Shown here: positions 19,748-29,686 of the stretch, in pieces
How positions within the stretch are numbered: the first letter of the stretch is position 1
Layout of the letters: every line of letters begins with the position of its first letter
Assembly: GCA_037576195.1 (NCBI GenBank)
Contig: CM075102.1
Location: 15,000,745-15,064,744, forward strand
Direction: 5' to 3'
Length of the DNA stretch: 64,000 nt
Origin: Phytoseiulus persimilis
Lineage: Eukaryota; Arthropoda; Arachnida; Mesostigmata; Phytoseiidae
Program-made: the position numbers and the translations under genes
The notes under the pieces: generated by a model
Seen by the model: only the letters and a program-made list of their open reading frames with translations
Told to the model about the DNA's origin: nothing
Database searches by the model: none

Positions 19748-20758
19748 TTAGGCAGTGGCCTTCCTGCTAGCGATCATTTCGCGTAAGTTGTTTTCACTAT
19801 CTTTCAGATTTTTCTCCAGATATTTTTGATTCCCTTCCAACGATTCGATCTTCTCTTGGGCCAACTTGCTGCGCTCGTCCAATCTGCTCAGCGAATCCTT
19901 CTTATTGCTCAGCATGAACCTGAAAAATAGGATATGGCACGGAAATGAGGCTCAGTTCCTCTCGAGAACTCTGGGGATCGAGGGATGAGACTGCAACGTC
20001 GAATATTGAGGAGAACGGGAACTTCTTGAACTCACATTCTTCCAACCGATTCGAACATACGACAGTCGTCAGGGTAGGATGAGATCACATTCTTGATGAG
20101 AGCGTTCTTCTGCACCAAAACCTTGTGCTGGTTCATCTGCATCTCGGCTATGTTCATCTTCCGTCGCGAGTCAATCATCTTCTGCTTCAGCTCCTTGACA
20201 GCCTGCGGAAACTTTTGGTTAGAATAGCCTGAATCCTCAACTCTGAAAGCATGTTCCTTCGTTCTAATTCTTCCCGGTATTCCGGTGAACGTTGGATATG
20301 CTAATCAATTCCTTGAGATATGGGCGGGGCAATCAGTAGGACGCGAAAACGGGTGTCAACCCCGTTCTCTTCGGGCTCCCCCGTGTCAATCGGAATGAGA
20401 GTACACGATGCGGTTCGCCGAGCGGAGACGCCGGTGGATTCTGGAGTTGAGCCTTATGTGAGAATTAGATGAAGATTGTTCTCTCAACGCTGAACGAATG
20501 TGTCCTGCACTGTCGTCGACTTCCCGGCCATGAAGGGAATCGTTGTGTTTGTGGCTCAGAACAAGCTTTCGAACGCCCAGATGAGCTTCGCGAGCAAGAA
20601 CGGCTCCTCACGGCGAGACTCCCGGTTATAATCCATTCGGAAGCTAACTTCCTCCATCAAGAACTCACTCCTCTTTTAGAAACTCCAATTTAATCCATCT
20701 ATATAGAGTTTTTCCTTACTTTTTTCAGCTCCATATCGGGTTGTGCCGGCGAAGCCAT
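19748..20758 (-). CDS. PFDN1: Prefoldin subunit 1
   Basis: Three exons on the minus strand: 20720-20758 (start), 20036-20202 and 19748-19919 (TAA). They give 125 residues; human PFDN1 has 122. Prefoldin is a cytosolic hexameric chaperone that passes unfolded actin and tubulin to the chaperonin CCT/TRiC. PFDN1 is a beta-type subunit with two coiled-coil helices joined by beta hairpins. Seen here: the N-terminus MASPAQPDMELKK, the start of helix 1 (AVKELKQKM), the YPDDCRMFESVGRMFML hairpin that matches the beta-subunit turn, and the second coiled coil ending KDSENNLREMIASRK. Each segment aligns with human PFDN1 as I recall it. Introns are GT-AG with phases 0 and 2; the codon for Met in GRM is split by intron 2. 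No residues seem to be missing. It is head-to-head with the liprin-beta gene. Confidence 0.96.
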
Positions 20759-21545
20759 GATGCTTTTCCATGAATTAGGAATGATTCACTTAAGCGGCGG
20801 AAGGCTGTCAAGAGTCGTGCTGCTCCATCCACTCTTCGAAGAGTCACTGCAGCACGTCCAAGAGAAGAAAATGAAGTTACGGTGCTGTGATTCCCCCTGA
20901 GGTGAGCGTCAAAAACATCAGGATCGCTCGGGGACGTTATTGTTGAAGTTCTTTACGTATCACCAGGAGTCTTCAGGCCGGTCCGACCAAGGTGAAACTT
21001 TTCGAAAACTTTATTCACGACGGGGGATTACGGTGGGAATCACTTCCCAGCTTTCAGAACTTTGCAGAATCGAATGTTGTCTGTGGTGGCCGTCACTCGA
21101 CGAATTCTAAAAAGCAGTCTGTTCAAGCGGCCAAGACTACTGGGTGTCACAGACACATTCGCTTGATGCCGGAAGGGACTTCGCGAGAAGAGGCGGCCGT
21201 CGATCGCTGCCGGAAAATCTCCGAAAGTAGGACTCGAATATTCCGGCGATGTTGATAGTTTGGAACGGATGACTGAGGGTTTTTTTTTATCTCGCCAGTG
21301 ATCTGAGGTGTCTTGCCATGTTCGAGTGAGGCCTCTTTAGTTTCATATGAACGGTGTTTGTTTAGCCAGGGGTCGAGCTCTCGAAGCGGCGGCGGTGTAA
21401 CGTCAGAGCTTTCTCAAAGCCCGAGTCAGAGCCGCGCAGTAAAGATAAGCCGACCAAACAAACCTCTCGAGTCCGATATTTATAAGCCTCTGTGTGAGAG
21501 TGACGTGAGAGGTGAGCTGAACACTCAGATCAACTTGATTTTCAG
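20759..21545. promoter_or_regulatory. Likely bidirectional promoter of PFDN1 and liprin-beta
   Basis: The two start codons face away from each other with 799 bases between them. Part of this is probably the 5' UTR of each gene, and on the plus strand an intron, because an acceptor TTGATTTTCAG ends at 21545. I see no clear TATA box, as expected for housekeeping genes. The assignment rests on geometry only. Confidence 0.45.
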
Positions 21546-21557
21546 ACCAACACGAGT
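21546..21557 (+). other. Short 5' UTR segment before the liprin-beta ATG
   Basis: A strong acceptor (TTGATTTTCAG, ending 21545) lies 12 bases before the ATG at 21558. This implies a spliced upstream exon that is non-coding or adds N-terminal residues. The frame upstream of the acceptor was not resolved. Confidence 0.5.
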
Positions 21558-23666
21558 ATGGCATATCTTCAGCGCGAAAATTCTCCCGCTCTCGCTGATG
21601 CCAGTCAGGTGCTGGCCGCAGCTCTCAAGGAAATGGACAGCATTATCGCATCTGCAGAAGTCGATAGCAAGCCCGAAAGAAGCAGCGGCGGCAGCAGCAG
21701 CAGCTGTCTCGGCCACAACGACCACAGGTCAAGTTACGGTAGCGCGGTTTACCGATCGCTGGAACGTCCCTCGAAAAGCCGTTCTCCGTATTCCCCGTCC
21801 CCGAACGAGCCGGCTAAGCCTGTCGTTTTGGAATCTCCGCTCTACAGAACCGAAACGGACGATCTATCCGAACAAATCTCGCTGCGAAACGAAAACATCG
21901 ACCTTAAGAAGGAGCTCTTCGAGCTGCAGCAGACGGTGGCAATGCAACGGGCCGAGATCGAGAGTCTCAATCAGGAGCTGCATCGGCGCACGGCCCAGCT
22001 TGAGGCCGCGGAAGAACAGCTCATCATCGAGGTGCGAATGAGGAAACGAATCGAGAGCGACAAACTGCAGCTGATGAGTGACGTACCAGCCATGCAGCTG
22101 AAGCTGCTCCGGTCAGAGAAGGAACGGGCTGAGCTCACAACGCGCCTCAAAAACCTCCAGTCCGGCTTCCAGAAAACGTTGAGCAATCTGACGGCTGCCG
22201 ATCTTTCCGGTCAGAGGAGCAGCACACCCACTCGAACGGCCGCCAACGCGGACAAGCCACCGCTCCCTCGACCCATTCTAAGTCCTGTGTATTCGAACAC
22301 GATCGCCACTAGTCCGTCCGCTCAGCGCAAAGCGGACGACCGCTTCCAGAGGTTCCCTCAAGCCCTCTACAGCACCCTGCCCCGAAACTACAAACCACCC
22401 GTCATCAGCTCCGGCGGGAAGCAGAGCCCGCAAGATGTCGGCAACGGTCAACTGAAGACCCTCGAAGGCCGAAGTACGTCGGCTCCCGAGCTGGCTAACC
22501 CGGACCGCGTAGTCAAGCCCGTCAACGGAGCGCCCACTCAGCCCATCATAAACCTCACGAGCGGTCCCAAGAAAATCATGAAGCTCTTCGGAAAGTTGTC
22601 GAGAAGCAACTCAGCGTCAAACTCCTCAATCGGTAGCTTCAAACGGAACTCCTCGATGAGAGCGACCGCGATGCCCCGCCTCTGCGGTTGGAAGTCGAAC
22701 GAGCACTTGAAGAGGCCTCTCAACGAATGGGACAAGAAATGCATCATAAGCTTCTTCCAACAGCTGGACTTGTACGATTTGTACGATGGTCACCTGCTCA
22801 CCGTGCATACCGGCGAAGCGTTGATACAGCTGTTGAAGAGCGAGGCTTTCCAAGTGACGGTGAAACACCCTCTCCACAAACGCAAACTCTTGCTGGCAAT
22901 CGACGTGTTCGTCAAGAACGATTCGCTGCTGAAAAGTGCAATTTGTCTGGACACGAAGTGGGCGCTCTCATGGTTGGACGACCTCGGGCTGCCGCAGTAC
23001 ACGGACGCCTTCCAGGAAGCTCGTGTAGACGGCCTGATTTTGCACAACATGACGCTGGACGATGCCGGCGTCTTGAAGATCAACTCACAACTGTCGCTGC
23101 TCAGCCTGAAATGGGGCATCTACATTCTGCGGACGACGAACTTCGATCCTGGATGTCTGAAGCGGCGCTCCACGGGCCACAAAACCAAGGACAGCGTCGA
23201 GGAGGTCTCCCTGTGGACCAATCACAGGCTTATGCAGTGGCTGAGGGACATAGATTTGTCAGAGTACGCGCCCAATCTGCGAGGCTCTGGCATTCACGGT
23301 GCTCTGCTTGTCTACGAAGACAGTCTGGGTGAGAATCTGCTCGCTGAACTGTTGAACATCGGCACTTCGAAGACTCTCCTGCGGAAACATCTGACGCAGC
23401 AGCTGAAGTTCCTTTTGGGTGACGCCATCATCCAGAGGAAGCGGAGGTTCGAAGCCACGTCGGTGGTTCCTCTGTCTCCGTCGACAAAAATCAAATTTCC
23501 GAAAGGAACCCTGGGACGCCGGAGCAAGAAAAAGTGCGATCAAACCCTCGTGTGTCCTCACGACGTAACGGGCTTTCTGCCATCAGGGTGCGACCTGATG
23601 TCGACCTCGATGACGACGATGACGTCTTCCACACACAGTAGTCTATCGTCGAATTCGACTCTTTAG
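21558..23666 (+). CDS. Liprin-beta (PPFIBP1/2 family), intronless coding region
   Basis: A single uninterrupted frame of 702 residues. Liprin-beta proteins bind liprin-alpha and scaffold presynaptic active zones and cell-edge adhesion complexes. Seen here: an N-terminal segment (residues 15-32, ASQVLAAALKEMDSIIAS) matching the start of vertebrate liprin-beta; a heptad-type coiled coil at about 100-212; a Ser/Pro-rich linker; a basic KKIMKLFGKLSRSNS segment (338-352) followed by MRATAMPRL, both conserved in the family; then three SAM domains at about 390-452, 465-530 and 550-622. SAM2 contains WLDDLGLPQY and SAM3 contains SEYAPNLRGSGIHG, both characteristic. Vertebrate members are about 870-1010 residues, and the shortfall is mainly in the coiled coil, which here is only about 110 residues. 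The neighbouring genes have many introns, so the lack of introns over 2.1 kb is notable. Orthology to PPFIBP1 or PPFIBP2 specifically cannot be decided. Confidence 0.96.
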   Translation: MAYLQRENSPALADASQVLAAALKEMDSIIASAEVDSKPERSSGGSSSSCLGHNDHRSSYGSAVYRSLERPSKSRSPYSPSPNEPAKPVVLESPLYRTETDDLSEQISLRNENIDLKKELFELQQTVAMQRAEIESLNQELHRRTAQLEAAEEQLIIEVRMRKRIESDKLQLMSDVPAMQLKLLRSEKERAELTTRLKNLQSGFQKTLSNLTAADLSGQRSSTPTRTAANADKPPLPRPILSPVYSNTIATSPSAQRKADDRFQRFPQALYSTLPRNYKPPVISSGGKQSPQDVGNGQLKTLEGRSTSAPELANPDRVVKPVNGAPTQPIINLTSGPKKIMKLFGKLSRSNSASNSSIGSFKRNSSMRATAMPRLCGWKSNEHLKRPLNEWDKKCIISFFQQLDLYDLYDGHLLTVHTGEALIQLLKSEAFQVTVKHPLHKRKLLLAIDVFVKNDSLLKSAICLDTKWALSWLDDLGLPQYTDAFQEARVDGLILHNMTLDDAGVLKINSQLSLLSLKWGIYILRTTNFDPGCLKRRSTGHKTKDSVEEVSLWTNHRLMQWLRDIDLSEYAPNLRGSGIHGALLVYEDSLGENLLAELLNIGTSKTLLRKHLTQQLKFLLGDAIIQRKRRFEATSVVPLSPSTKIKFPKGTLGRRSKKKCDQTLVCPHDVTGFLPSGCDLMSTSMTTMTSSTHSSLSSNSTL

Positions 23667-24310
23667 TCATACGAACGAGCGAGCGAAGATCAAAGAGGAA
23701 GAACGTCGTTGAGGATTGGTTTACCTAGTGCGACGGATCATTGTTCGAACAGCACATCGCGTTAACTCTCTGATCGATGGAATGAACCAATACCGCTTGT
23801 GCCTGCATCAAAACCCATTGTATACACGAAGTTCCTCATGTTACTGAAGCTTATATTGCTGTATCATAACACCGTTGATGATGGCCGAAGCTTTTCAGCC
23901 CTACGTCTGCCCCGATAACTTTCCTTCTACACTCTATACAACGGAACGGCTCTTCGGCGATGATGTTCGTCTGCTTTCATTGTTCTTTCAACAGGACGAC
24001 GTGGCCGAAGATCATAACAGTATCGAGTTCCACCCAGATCGGACCGGATCGGATTTGTGTCCACGAGCGCAAAGCCTCGCTGAAAATAACGAACGAGAGC
24101 AATCAAAGATAGTGCGTTCTACTCAATCTCCGTGCACTGAAATCGGAGTCACTCAAAAGTTACCAAACCTCCTCCGCATTTATAGATGTTTGTTCACAAG
24201 TATGAATCCAGGGAGCTGATCGTGAGAATTCTGCAAAGTCGGAGAAAAAGCCGACCTGCGTATCACTAACTGGTATCTCTGGAGCGTTCATGTTGGAAGG
24301 AGAAAAATGT
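23667..24310 (+). other. Presumed 3' UTR of liprin-beta
   Basis: Non-coding stretch between the TAG at 23664-23666 and the AATAAA at 24311. A plus frame at 23875-24219 (114 codons) has no recognisable content. Confidence 0.55.
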
Positions 24311-24316
24311 AATAAA
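24311..24316 (+). terminator. Polyadenylation signal for liprin-beta
   Basis: AATAAA on the plus strand, 645 bases after the stop codon. It is the first canonical signal seen after that gene. Confidence 0.55.
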
Positions 24317-24377
24317 AACACGAATAATTTAAACACATCGCTGTGAAGAGAACAGAGATAAGAGCACAACGGTTGTT

Positions 24378-24383
24378 TTTATT
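24378..24383 (-). terminator. Polyadenylation signal for the small heat shock protein gene
   Basis: TTTATT on the plus strand is AATAAA on the minus strand, about 630 bases after the sHSP stop codon. Confidence 0.5.
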
Positions 24384-25010
24384 GATTCACAATGTAAATA
24401 GTAGGTTTACGACGATGACTTCAAGGGTTCCCCAGGCGCCATGTGGTCACGGAGAATCTGGTGCTGTGTTTTGCTTCGTGTGCGTGTGCGGCGGTATTTG
24501 TGGAGAAAGTTTGGTCTCACGACTCATCGTCAAAGCAAAGCGAACGATGAGAAGGAAACCTTCGGCCACCGAGCCATGGATAGATAGATTGATAGACAGA
24601 TGGACGCGCGGAAACGCGGAGATTCACCACCTAGAGGTTCGCCTTTAACGAGACGCCCCGCACTGAAAAAGCGAATATCCCTCCCCGAGAGGGTGGATAA
24701 ATATTTGGAAGGAAGATCTGTGGTGCTTCGGTCGAGTAGAAGGCGAAAGGCACAGAGGAAGGAGCGTTCTGCGAGCGTTTCCGAAGCCGCCTCTTCAACA
24801 CACGAGCAGTGCCTCAAGGCGGCTCTGTGAGCGGTCTTCCAGAGCCGCACAACATATCCTCCTGGACTCGAGCCCCGGGCTCGGCTCTTGGCACAAACAC
24901 CGCACATGGGCACCGCGAATCGAACAAGGGTGATCTGGAGGAATCCGAACCGTTGTAACAATCAGAAGGATCGCGCCTTCTCGGAAACACACTTCAACAC
25001 CTGGAACTGC
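24384..25010 (-). other. Presumed 3' UTR of the small heat shock protein gene
   Basis: Contains a GATA/GACA-type microsatellite at about 24579-24603. A plus-strand frame at 24600-24830 is overlapped by a minus frame; neither has recognisable content. Confidence 0.45.
24579..24603. repeat. Tetranucleotide (GATA/GACA) microsatellite
   Basis: Short interrupted run of GATA-type units on the plus strand, within the presumed sHSP 3' UTR. Confidence 0.8.
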
Positions 25011-28000
25011 TCAGAGCTCGCTCCGGAGGACCTTCACGGGAATCTCCAGCTCGTCTTTCCTCTTTCGGCGCACGTCGGAGGGGGGTGCAGTCAAAACAAC
25101 TTTTCCACCTTCGAGTTTGGCTTCGAGACGCTCGACGTTAGCCTCCTCGGGGACAGGAAACTGACGATGAATTTCCCTGGAATAAGAAATCTGAAGGTCA
25201 GAAACGCTGAGCGGAAAGTTCGCGTGTTCGAACTTGAGCGGAGTCTTCAGAATATTAGCCCTCCACTCCGTTCGCTAACGGAGATCACTCCTTTAGCATC
25301 ATCGTAGCGCTCAGCTCACGCGGAGTGAGGAGTTTCATCCATCACGTCATTCAACCGCGTCCGGTCGTGAACAAGTCGTTCCCCTGAAGGTCATAAACCG
25401 TCTCCACGGGAGTTGGAGACCGACGCCTCGGACCCTAACGTGGGTAAGCGGAACGCTTGGCTGTTCCTCATGTTCATCATCTCTCTGAAACTGCAGTCAT
25501 AGCAGCGGGATGATTCGTTTCCGGATCGAGACCTCGTGGAGTCCACAACAGTTTCGTAGACTGCTTTGCTGTAAATGGTAACGCAGCGGAATCGGAAATC
25601 ATCGATTGCTCCTTCAAGGTGGGTGGAGTTTGTTGAGTGCGGCAGACATATCCTTCTCGTTTGTACTCGCGCAGTCGACGGTTGGGAGTTCATGATGTCC
25701 CGAGAAGTGTCTGCTCTCCAACAAGTGCTCTTTGCGTCTCGCTCTGCTGGAATATCAGACGCCGATCCCAACTCGCCACGGACTCCTCGAAAAAAAAGCT
25801 GTCGAATCGCAGGAAACGCTCATTTCAAGAATGACGGCTTTAATAAGTTAATCAACTTATCCGCTCGCGTATTGTTAGCTATGGGGAAAATTGTGAATCG
25901 TCGGTAGCAGTCGTCGGTAAGAGCAAGTCATTGACGACGCAACGCACAGCGAGAGGCTCGGAATTGGCTCGAAGTTCCGACAACAAAGGAACTTCGACTC
26001 AGTTCGAGCATTCTTCTGACCCTAGAGGGAGCTAGATGGGGGCTACTGATTCCCACCCAAGAGACTTCAACGACACTGCACACATTACACAACGGTTGAC
26101 GATTCGAGAAACAGGGGGCCTGGTTCATCTTAACAAGATGTTTGAATCTTATGCTCGAAACGGGCAGATTCCACCTTGACTTCGACAGACTGGAAAGCCA
26201 TTTCAACCAAATCTCGTGTTTGACGAGTCCGCCGCGATCCCACTCTTGAGATCATCGATATGGATGGACTCCGTTCCGCAATTGGAACCCACAGTCGGCC
26301 GCGCGCCAAAGTGTACGTGTGTGGTCAACGTTTCCATTTTCAGAAGGGGGCCGGAAACCAGCTAGCGAACGGAGCGATTCGATGAAATGCTCGCGCGATT
26401 AGCGATCGTAAAACTCGGAGGAAGGATAAAATTCCGCCGAAGTCCAACGAAGGAGTTTTCAGAACACGTTTGAAAACAATGAAAATCACTTCTCGAAGCG
26501 CATCGAAAACGTTTCCCGCCTGAGTCACTCCACTTCACTCTCTTCCGACAGAGGCTCTCCGTTTGAGCTCTGTCGATCAAGACTCGTCTGACATTCGGAT
26601 TTTTGTTCCTCGGTGGCGCTAGCATGCGGCTGTATGCCACGGTAGACGCCGCTAAAACGTGACCTAGGTTCAGAACTGCATGGGCTTTGAGTGACGCGCT
26701 CCTCGCGTATGACCTTGTCTCGCTGTTAGTTAGCCAGTCATCCATGCATGCAGGGACGAACAAATCCCGTGCGACTACATGATAGACAAACGCGTTTTGC
26801 AGAAGAGAACTTCCAGGAGTTTTTCTGTTCCGTTCGGCTCCCGTGGCTGGCACGACTGACAGAACAGGTGCAGAAACTATAATTGAAGATCCGTCCAAAC
26901 TTGTTGTCGGTATGCGGCATCACAGATGCAGAAGTCTAGAATGAACGCACTGAGGGAAAACAGAGACAGAAAAACGATGTAGTTGCTTCAACTCGACTGA
27001 CCTGAACGAATAATCTTTCCCGTCGTTACTTCGTTTCTCGTGTTTCGCGTGGAACGACACATCGCGTCCATGCACTTTGACCTCGACGTCTTCCGGGGTG
27101 ATTTCGTCGCCGGTCTCGAGTTCCAACCTCATGAGACCGCTCCTCGAGTCCCTCTCGAAGCGCGGAGGTTGTGGAGCTCCGATATGATAGCCCGGGCGAT
27201 CGGGGAACATGGTGTCAAACATTCTCTGCCGACGTTGAGGGCTGAGGAAACCGCGGACCTGCGGCGAGGACACCGAGTTAAGACTGTGCCTTCCGGAGGG
27301 CTGGCAGGGATTGTCACCGATCGCTGGCTCGAGCGACGTGATCCGAGCGTACACATATTGAAATTCATTCTCCCATCGTTTCCCGCGTCGAATAGCAGAG
27401 ACAAATTCACGAACTCTTCGGTTTCACGATATCCTGAATGAGATGACTTCAACGAGACACGAATTTTCTTCATTGGATGAAATTTCTCTGGTGAACCGAG
27501 TCTGCTAAAAAAAGCGGAGCGGCCGCGTTCGCTCGAGCAACCTCTATCGCGATTCTCTTCGAAATCGTCCACCCTGTAGACAGCGATCGTCACCGATCGA
27601 AAGCGCTCAGCAATCACGGACGGACTCATGAAGGCGATCATCAGAATCATCTTCCTCCGAGAGCTTCCAAAAACGTTCTGGCCTTGATCTTTTCCGAAAG
27701 GCTCTATGCTGTCTGTGGTGGAATTTGAATCTGAGCCATCTCATTCGATCGGACGGCACAGCTGCTGTCAACGATGCCGAAATATGATTCCTACTCAGAC
27801 GAAACTAGACGCTGCTCTGAACTTCGAGAATGGCTCGATGTTCCGGAAGTGCGGCTCGCAAACTCGGCATGGACGCTCCGGAAAAGCCCACTGGAACGCA
27901 CCAGAAATTTCGCTACTCACATCTCCGAAGGTAGGTCCGAAGATCTTCTCGCGCTCACGCATCAGGTCCTCGTGCATTTCTTCCATTTTCCTGTCGAACC

Positions 28001-28097
28001 AGTCCCAGAGGTGTCCCCTGTCTCCGGGCGGCGGAACCGGAGATCCTGAGCAGGAACCTTCTCGGTGGCCGCAGTGGACGCAGGGTCGGTCCGACAT
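25011..28097 (-). CDS. Small heat shock protein (alpha-crystallin family)
   Basis: Three minus-strand exons: 27921-28097 (ATG), 27002-27258 and 25011-25176 (TGA), giving 199 residues. Donors are GAT|GTGAGT and AG|GTCAGT; acceptors are CCGCAG and TTATTCCAG; phases match (0, then 2). Small heat shock proteins form oligomers that hold unfolded client proteins without using ATP. Seen here: an N-terminal region with WDWF and MFDTMFPD hydrophobic patches; an alpha-crystallin domain at about 102-177 (LRLELETGDEITPEDVEV, then KHEKRS, then REIHRQFPVPEEANV and LEGGKVVLTAPP); and a C-terminal IPV motif (190-192), the I/V-x-I/V element that docks on neighbouring subunits. Odd point: residues 5-16 (PCVHCGHREGSC) form a Cys/His cluster I do not know from this family. 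The start is the only in-frame ATG near exon 1; the frame stays open far upstream to 28622, probably in the 5' UTR. Orthology to a named arthropod HSP is not assigned. Confidence 0.92.
25177..27001 (-). other. Intron 2 of the small heat shock protein gene (1.8 kb)
   Basis: It splits the alpha-crystallin domain at the codon for Arg145. Open frames inside it, up to 178 codons at 26362-26898 on the minus strand, show no recognisable domain, and I see no nested gene. Confidence 0.75.
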
Positions 28098-29003
28098 CTC
28101 TTTCCGCGACGGTGTTCCACTGCGAGAATCCCAGGATCTTGACAGATTCCGGTGGATCTCCTCGTGGCGTTCGCGGAGACTCCGCACACTTTCCAGCGCA
28201 AAAGGTGATCCCGAAGTTCCACAGGTGAAGTGCGCCGGAAATCGGCGGGTGAGCTGTCTGCAGGTACGGGCGAACGGACAGGCGGGCGGTCGGGCAGCAA
28301 GCCGACGCCAATGTTGTGCTGGGTGCTTGTGACGGCGGAACGTCCACACGACAGAGAGATGTTCGCCAGGCGAGGGCTCAAGGTCATCCAGGCTTTCGCT
28401 CTTAACTCTCAGTTCGCGCAAATAAGCCACGAAACTCGAATTCGAGGCTTTGTTCCGTTCATTGAGCACGCGCAATGAGCGACGACCGAGATCTCCCACC
28501 TTCTGTCGTCGTGGCCGGATTTTTCGCAACTTTTCGTCAAACGGCTGATCTTCTATGAGATTCAACCTCTGACATCCTCGGGGACTCGAAAGATCGACTG
28601 CGCGGGAATCGATGCGACTCACTGATCCGCCTCGGATCGGGAGACGATGGAAACGTCACACGAGTTTCGATTGTGCTCTTCCGACTCATAGCCGAACCTG
28701 CGCGCCAGGTAGCTGTTCGTTTCCACGGTCTGATCTTGAGATTCCATTTTGAGACAATCGAGGAGCCTAACACGCACTTTCGGCAGAAGCGCCCCCTTCG
28801 CGCCCCCCTCGCCCCCCCCCCCCCCCCCTCGAAGCCGCACAAATATTGGTAGAAAATCGGAAGCGATTCTTTGAGTTTGTATGGATATCATGTTCACTGG
28901 ATGTCATCACGATACCGTGAATATATGAACTATGCGTGAAGGGCCTTGAAAGCAGCGAAACTTTCCTCGACAGCTTTCAAGTCTGATTTTCGTGCGCTCT
29001 TTT
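28098..29003. other. Upstream region of the sHSP gene
   Basis: Likely 5' UTR and promoter of the minus-strand sHSP gene. A possible 5' UTR acceptor (TTCTCGCAG on the minus strand) lies about 20-30 bases upstream of the ATG. I found no clean array of three alternating GAA/TTC heat shock units; only an imperfect TTC-n2-TGA-n2-TTC occurs near 28543-28556. A period-4 tract (about 28270-28303) and a C17 run are also here. Confidence 0.35.
28812..28828. repeat. Homopolymer run C17
   Basis: Seventeen consecutive C on the plus strand, flanked by a C-rich segment. The read length of such runs is often unreliable in assemblies. Confidence 0.9.
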
Positions 29004-29221
29004 TCAAGCCCCTCGTTCGAGAGATTCGCCGCTCCTCAAAACAGGTTTCCGCGGGGTGACTCCCAGCACACCGAGGGTCGATTGACGAGGATTGGGCATG
29101 TGGGTCAACGGACAATTCTGTGGGATCCCAACCAATGTAGCTGATCGTCGACAGCGTTCCAAAGTGGTGTCACCCACATTCGCATGAGACTTGATTGGGT
29201 CATAATGTTTGTTATGCCTCA

Positions 29222-29686
29222 CAGAGCTCGCGTTCCGTATATTGGAGTCCGAAATCTGTTGGCGACCAGCAATCTATGGTTGGGCCATAAACCGCGGTCG
29301 TATGCCTCGTAAACGTTGAGGAGGCTCGTGAGCCTGAGAGCATGCCGCGCTCCGATGATTTCTTCCTCGTCGCGGCAAAGCAGAACCCGATTCACGACCG
29401 AGTCCAATCGCCTTGACAGTGCTTGAAATACTGCTGCCCGCCTCGTTCGAAGCTTCTCGCGGATCCTGACTCTGCGGTCCTGCACGAGACATCGTGAATA
29501 CCTGGAGGACTCGGACCCGAGCTCTCCGAGAAATATTTCGGAGACCGCGAAGCTGAATTTTGGTGGGATCGGAGGAGGTTGTTTATGGGAGCGGAATCGA
29601 AGAGTGATTCCCGAGCGACTCGATGCGGACGTTTCGGCCGAGAACGGACGCGAATACGTCGACTGCTCGGCGAACAGTTGGCGCAG
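29222..29686 (-). CDS. Unrecognised open frame without Met, possibly an internal exon
   Basis: A minus-strand frame of 155 codons is open with no ATG in the first part. Its codon choice resembles that of the confirmed genes (many CTG, GTC, GAG, GAC, ATC, AAG). Composition is protein-like: a Pro-rich segment (HKQPPPIPPKF), then an amphipathic basic helix region (VRIREKLRTRRAAVFQALSR) and LNVYEAYDRGLW. Further minus-strand coding-like pieces follow in other frames at about 29004-29222 (MPNPRQSTLGVLGVTPRK) and 28930-29040 (SDLKAVEESFAAFKALHA, then a stop). I could not join them with phase-matching splice sites. It could be a real gene with an unresolved structure, a frameshifted pseudogene, or chance. 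Confidence 0.25.

Noticed and set aside
28098-28622. Upstream extension of the sHSP exon 1 frame to an ATG at 28622
   Set aside because: The extension is Arg-rich, resembles no sHSP and contains likely 5' UTR splice signals. The ATG at 28097 gives a normal family length.
28480-28900. Heat shock elements upstream of the sHSP gene
   Set aside because: Only imperfect GAA/TTC pairs with wrong spacing were found; no run of three alternating units.
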